A stretch of DNA of 9,706 nt, taken from Solirubrobacteraceae bacterium. Its GTDB lineage: Bacteria; Actinomycetota; Thermoleophilia; Solirubrobacterales; Solirubrobacteraceae. Location of the stretch: assembly GCA_030151725.1 (NCBI GenBank), contig JASLDD010000039.1:1-9706 (forward strand), written 5' to 3'. This document shows positions 7,339 to 9,706 of the stretch, one piece after another; positions within the stretch are counted from its first letter, which is position 1, and every line of letters begins with the position of its first letter. Below the pieces are notes generated by a model. That model had not been told where the DNA came from and did not search any database. It saw only the letters and a list, made by a program, of their open reading frames with translations. The position numbers and the translations under genes were made by a program.

Positions 7339-7371
7339 GTAAAACAGCCGCCCTGAAGGCGGCTGTTTTAC
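7339..7371. terminator. Bidirectional intrinsic terminator
   Basis: Perfect 14-bp arms GTAAAACAGCCGCC (7339-7352) and GGCGGCTGTTTTAC (7358-7371) around a CTGAA loop. Each strand reads a GC-rich stem followed by TTTTA, so it can stop the secreted-protein gene from the left (stop at 7241) and the lasso precursor transcript from the right (stop at 7408). Confidence 0.9.
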
Positions 7372-7389
7372 TTCGCAACATAAGTCTGC

Positions 7390-7420
7390 GCCTACCGGCG
7401 CCGACGCCTACGGTGCCGAC
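7390..7420. repeat. Imperfect 15/16-bp tandem duplication spanning the precursor stop codon
   Basis: On the plus strand 7390-7405 (GCCTACCGGCGCCGAC) is followed directly by 7406-7420 (GCCTACGGTGCCGAC), differing by one missing base and one substitution. Unit 7406-7420 encodes the last residues and stop of the lasso precursor; the other unit is just past the stop. Confidence 0.6.
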
Positions 7421-7590
7421 TTGCAGCCTGCCGCGGGGTTGCTTGCGCCCACCGAGTAACCGCCAGCCGTTCCCGAAGGATCGAAGGCGTCTCCACCGGT
7501 GCCGCCCAGGCATGCGGCCGTCAGCTCCTGCAGGTCGCCGTAGTCGACAACCTGGGGGGCCTCGTAAGCCAGTGTCCTGATCTCATCCAT
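7408..7590 (-). CDS. Lasso peptide precursor (leader plus core)
   Basis: 60 residues. The leader carries the lasso recognition motif bound by the B1/RRE protein: Tyr9-x-x-Pro12-x-Val14-x3-Gly18-x-Leu20-x2-Leu23-Thr24 within YEAPQVVDYGDLQELT. Family knowledge: the conserved Thr is normally the second-last leader residue, so cleavage is predicted after Ala25. The core would then be residues 26-60, beginning ACLGGTGGD, with Asp34 at core position 9 as acceptor for a nine-residue isopeptide ring (Ala1-Asp9). The tail is about 26 residues, rich in Gly, Ala and Ser, with one Tyr. Cysteines are at core positions 2 and 31. A core of 35 residues is longer than most characterised lasso peptides. AAGGA lies 6 bases before the ATG. 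It follows the cyclase gene by 103 bases and may have its own promoter. Product activity cannot be predicted. The core boundaries are inference. Confidence 0.87.
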   Translation of the reverse strand: MDEIRTLAYEAPQVVDYGDLQELTAACLGGTGGDAFDPSGTAGGYSVGASNPAAGCKSAP

Positions 7591-7596
7591 GGAGGA

Positions 7597-7601
7597 TCCT
7601 T
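7597..7601 (-). promoter_or_regulatory. Ribosome-binding site of the lasso precursor
   Basis: AAGGA on the minus strand, 6 bases upstream of the ATG at 7590, supports this start for a gene too short to judge by length alone. Confidence 0.65.
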
Positions 7602-7648
7602 ATCTGTCAATGCCGCCTCGCTGTATGCGAAACGGCTGCACAACTGCA

Positions 7649-7679
7649 TTTAGAGTAGAGGACCCGGGGGTCCCGTCAA
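7649..7679 (-). promoter_or_regulatory. Possible dedicated promoter of the lasso precursor, with an inverted repeat between its boxes
   Basis: Minus strand: TTGACG (7679-7674) and TCTAAA (7654-7649) with a 19-base spacer. The spacer holds the perfect inverted repeat GGACCC-n2-GGGTCC (7660-7673), a plausible operator. A start near 7641 would give about a 50-base leader. It lies wholly in the 103-base gap between cyclase and precursor. The spacer is longer than the usual 16-18, so this is tentative. Confidence 0.4.
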
Positions 7680-7693
7680 GGTGGAAAAACGTA

Positions 7694-9577
7694 CTAGCCA
7701 AGCGGAGCGGCGCCACTGGCTGCGCTGCGGATCTCGACTCGTGGGGCACTCACGGGCTGTGCAAGCACGCGGGCGCTGTCGCCCGACTGGGCGCGTAGCC
7801 AATACTCGGCATTGAGCAGACGCCAGATCTGCCACATCCAACGGAACGATCGCTCGGTATCCGAGCTGAACAGGGCGCTGTGAAGGGGGGGCAGATCGAC
7901 AAAGGCGCCGATCTCGGCGTGGGAGTCGCTGAGCAGCGCCTGGGCGTGCGCGCCGTCGGCGCCTGCGAGGCAATCGAGCAGCAGCGAGTCAAATAGCGCC
8001 TTGCCCGGCCGCAGGCGCACGGCGTCGGGTAGCAGCCCCTCCATCGCGGCACGAAGTACAGGCCGGCTGCGATGGCGATCGAAGGTGGCACGGGGCGCCA
8101 TCCGCAGGCACAGTTCCACCAGCTCGAGGTCGAACAGCGGATGGCGGGCCTGCAGGCCTGCGGAGGCGGCGCGCCGACGCTGGTGCTCGAAGACACCCGT
8201 CTCCTCCACCCCGCGAGTCAGCCCGTGTGCGATCTCAGCCCACCAGCGGGGGCCGTCCAGACGCTTCCATCTCAAAGGATCGTCGGACCGAAGCAGGTCG
8301 CGCGCGAGGCTCGGGCGCAGCCATGCGGGCAGCCCATGGCGGGCGCGGGGGGCTTGCAGGAGCCGGTGCAGGCGATATGGCAGTGCGCCCGCCACAGTCG
8401 TGTTGGCGAAGATCCTTGCGACCTCGCGCCGAGGGGGGCGATCGCCGGCGCCGGGCAGCTCCTTGACCAGCGCCAGAGCCTGCAGCGGATGTCCGGCGCG
8501 CAGGCGGTCCGCAGAGAGGTAGGCGCGCGCACCGAACAGCTCATCGCCGCCGTCGCCTCCAAGCGTTATCCGCACGCCGGCCACGGAGGCGGAGCGCAGC
8601 AACGGCAGCGCCCAGAAGTCGCCCCAGCTGCGCAGCGGCAGATCCCATTCGCGAATCGACTCCACTGCGCTGGCCAGCAGGCCTCCGGCACGCACCTCGG
8701 CGGTGATGCCGGTCAGTCCGAGCGCTCCTCGCAAGTCGTCGATCAGGGCGGACTCATCGACAGCGGGGTGATCGGGGAACACAGCCGACTGCGCGCTCAC
8801 ACGCCCTGGCGCCTGTGCAGCGGCGACGGCGGCGATCGAGGAGGAGTCAAGGCCACCGCTCATCAGCACGCCGGTGAGGCCCTTGTCACTAATCCTCAGC
8901 GCCACTGCGCGGTCGAGCGCGGCGCGCACCTGGTGGGCGAGCTGCGGCTCGGATTCGCTCAACGGCTCAGCAAAGCGAGGCGTCCAGTATGTGACTTCGC
9001 GCGCGCCGCCACTGTCGAGCAACAGCATCGAGCCGGGGTTGAGACGGCGAACGCCCGCATAGAGGGTTGCTGAGCCGGGGCGGTTGCTCATGGTGACCCA
9101 GTGGGCCACGCTCACAGGGTCCGGGGAGGGGCGCTGCGGCAGGAGCGCCAGCAGATTCCGGATCTCGCTTGCGAAGCTGAGGACTCCAGAGGTCTCGTGG
9201 ATGAACATCGAGCGGACACCCAGCTGATCGCGTGCCAGCAGCCCCTCGCCGCGTGCCTCATCCCATATCAGCAGGGCGAAGTCGCCGCGCATCCTCGCCG
9301 GGAGCTCTCGGCCCCAGCGCATCCAGGCCGCCGCGAGCAGATCCTCGTGCGGCCCTCCTTCATGTGACCCGAGGGCGTGGCTGAGCTCGGATGCGTTGTC
9401 GAGGTAGCCGTCGAGCAGGCACAGAGGACCGCCCGCACGGCGTTCTCCTCCGCTGTAGGCAACCCGCAACGGCCCCGCCTCGGCGAGCACGGCGGGGTGC
9501 GGCTCGAGAGAACGCTCGAGGCGCGCGGGGCTCGAGCGTCCGCTTGGATCGAAGACGCCGGCCAGCCAGCGCGTCAT
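7694..9577 (-). CDS. Lasso cyclase (lasso C protein), asparagine-synthetase-like
   Basis: 627 residues. The N-terminal half (about 1-200) is a class II glutamine amidotransferase-like domain: LDGYLDNASEL (55-65), MRGDFALLIWDEARGEGLLA (96-115), then RDQLGVRSMF and LSFASEIRNLL (133-143). The C-terminal half is the asparagine synthetase domain, with the ATP pyrophosphatase loop MSGGLDSSS (239-247) and ITLGGDGGDELFGARAYL (337-354). Residue 2 is Thr, so the catalytic N-terminal cysteine of true asparagine synthetase B is absent, as expected for lasso cyclases. Family knowledge: the enzyme adenylates the Asp/Glu side chain of the core and promotes attack by the new N-terminus to close the ring. It fits the precursor's Asp at core position 9. 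Its ATG overlaps the stop of the upstream gene by 4 bp, which decides the start. Without the precursor next door it could be read as a generic Asn-synthase homologue. Confidence 0.92.
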   Translation of the reverse strand: MTRWLAGVFDPSGRSSPARLERSLEPHPAVLAEAGPLRVAYSGGERRAGGPLCLLDGYLDNASELSHALGSHEGGPHEDLLAAAWMRWGRELPARMRGDFALLIWDEARGEGLLARDQLGVRSMFIHETSGVLSFASEIRNLLALLPQRPSPDPVSVAHWVTMSNRPGSATLYAGVRRLNPGSMLLLDSGGAREVTYWTPRFAEPLSESEPQLAHQVRAALDRAVALRISDKGLTGVLMSGGLDSSSIAAVAAAQAPGRVSAQSAVFPDHPAVDESALIDDLRGALGLTGITAEVRAGGLLASAVESIREWDLPLRSWGDFWALPLLRSASVAGVRITLGGDGGDELFGARAYLSADRLRAGHPLQALALVKELPGAGDRPPRREVARIFANTTVAGALPYRLHRLLQAPRARHGLPAWLRPSLARDLLRSDDPLRWKRLDGPRWWAEIAHGLTRGVEETGVFEHQRRRAASAGLQARHPLFDLELVELCLRMAPRATFDRHRSRPVLRAAMEGLLPDAVRLRPGKALFDSLLLDCLAGADGAHAQALLSDSHAEIGAFVDLPPLHSALFSSDTERSFRWMWQIWRLLNAEYWLRAQSGDSARVLAQPVSAPRVEIRSAASGAAPLG

Positions 9578-9706
9578 GTCGGCGAGCTCAACCGCCGCTC
9601 GATCGCATCGACGAGCTCGGAGGCGCTCGTTTGGGGGCCGGTGCTCACCAGCTCCACGCGAAGCTTTGCCGCCAGCGCGCAGACCTCGAGCAGGCGCTGC
9701 AGGCGC
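9574..9706 (-). CDS. C-terminus of an unidentified protein upstream of the lasso cyclase (partial)
   Basis: The minus frame entering from the right edge gives 43 residues ending at TGA (9576-9574): LLEVCALAAKLRVELVSTGP, then QTSASELVDAIERRLSSPT. The stop overlaps the cyclase ATG as ATGA, so the frame is translated and coupled to the cyclase. Its helix-strand-helix character is that of a small globular C-terminus. It does not resemble the C-terminal end of a lasso B2 peptidase (no transglutaminase His/Asp blocks are in view) or of an ABC exporter, and too little is visible to name it. Position suggests a lasso biosynthesis or tailoring protein. Confidence 0.7.
   Translation of the reverse strand, partial: RLQRLLEVCALAAKLRVELVSTGPQTSASELVDAIERRLSSPT

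Noticed and set aside
7605..7610. Perfect -35 hexamer TTGACA on the minus strand just before the lasso precursor
   Set aside because: A -10 at normal spacing would fall on or inside the start codon region, and the site overlaps the ribosome-binding area, so it cannot drive this gene's leader.
7685..7720. Possible attenuator after the cyclase: AGCCA/TGGCT arms followed by a run of five T on the minus strand
   Set aside because: Only 5 bp of stem around a 16-base loop, with no stable inner pairing seen; too weak to call a terminator.
8072..9073. 333-codon plus-strand open frame opposite the lasso cyclase
   Set aside because: The opposite strand encodes unmistakable asparagine synthetase motifs; this frame shows none.
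9502..9539. Three CTCGAG copies close together near the 5' end of the cyclase gene
   Set aside because: They encode Arg-Leu-Glu/Ser-Leu-Glu-type codons in frame and show no regular spacing; probably codon-use coincidence.
7694..9577. True asparagine synthetase B (glutamine-dependent)
   Set aside because: The catalytic cysteine after the initiator Met is absent (Thr2) and a lasso precursor lies next door, which fits a lasso cyclase better.

Overview
The window is GC-rich with tightly packed genes. Secreted proteins with fibronectin-like 'TxYxFEYG' repeats, a WecG/TagA-type glycosyltransferase in a polysaccharide operon and a lasso-peptide locus together suggest an actinobacterium, most likely a Thermoleophilia/Solirubrobacterales-type lineage. 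That placement is inference from gene style; no rRNA or marker gene is present.

Left two thirds (1-6142, all on the minus strand): a surface or exported polysaccharide operon. In transcription order it holds a LuxR-type regulator with a degenerate receiver domain (6142-5438), a WecG/TagA/CpsF (GT26) glycosyltransferase (5416 or later-4448), a polytopic O-antigen ligase/polymerase-like protein (4447-2897), two GT4-type glycosyltransferases (2900-1773 and 1766-609) and a left-handed beta-helix acyltransferase cut by the window edge (612 to before 1). The genes abut or overlap by 4 bp at most junctions, which points to one translationally coupled unit. A plausible pathway: the GT26 and GT4 enzymes build a lipid-linked oligosaccharide, the acyltransferase decorates it, and the Wzy/WaaL-like membrane protein polymerises or ligates it outside the membrane.

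Middle (6143-7407): a short divergent promoter region, then one plus-strand gene for a secreted protein with a fibronectin-III-like and an Ig-like domain, then a near-ideal bidirectional terminator (7339-7371) that separates it from the convergent locus on the right.

Right third (7408-9706, minus strand): part of a lasso-peptide (RiPP) biosynthetic locus. In transcription order: the tail of an unidentified protein running in from the right edge, an asparagine-synthetase-like lasso cyclase (9577-7694), and a 60-residue precursor (7590-7408) with the recognition motif YxxP...G...LT. The predicted core is about 35 residues, starts with Ala and has Asp at position 9 as ring acceptor. It contains two cysteines, one in the ring and one near the C-terminus, so a ring-to-tail disulfide is possible. 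This is the most novel item here. The leader peptidase (B2), the leader-binding protein (B1) and any exporter are not recognisable inside the window and should lie to the right if the locus is complete.

No tRNA, rRNA, CRISPR array, transposase or attachment site was seen, and no gene-free stretch reaches 300 bases (the longest is about 166, at 7242-7407).
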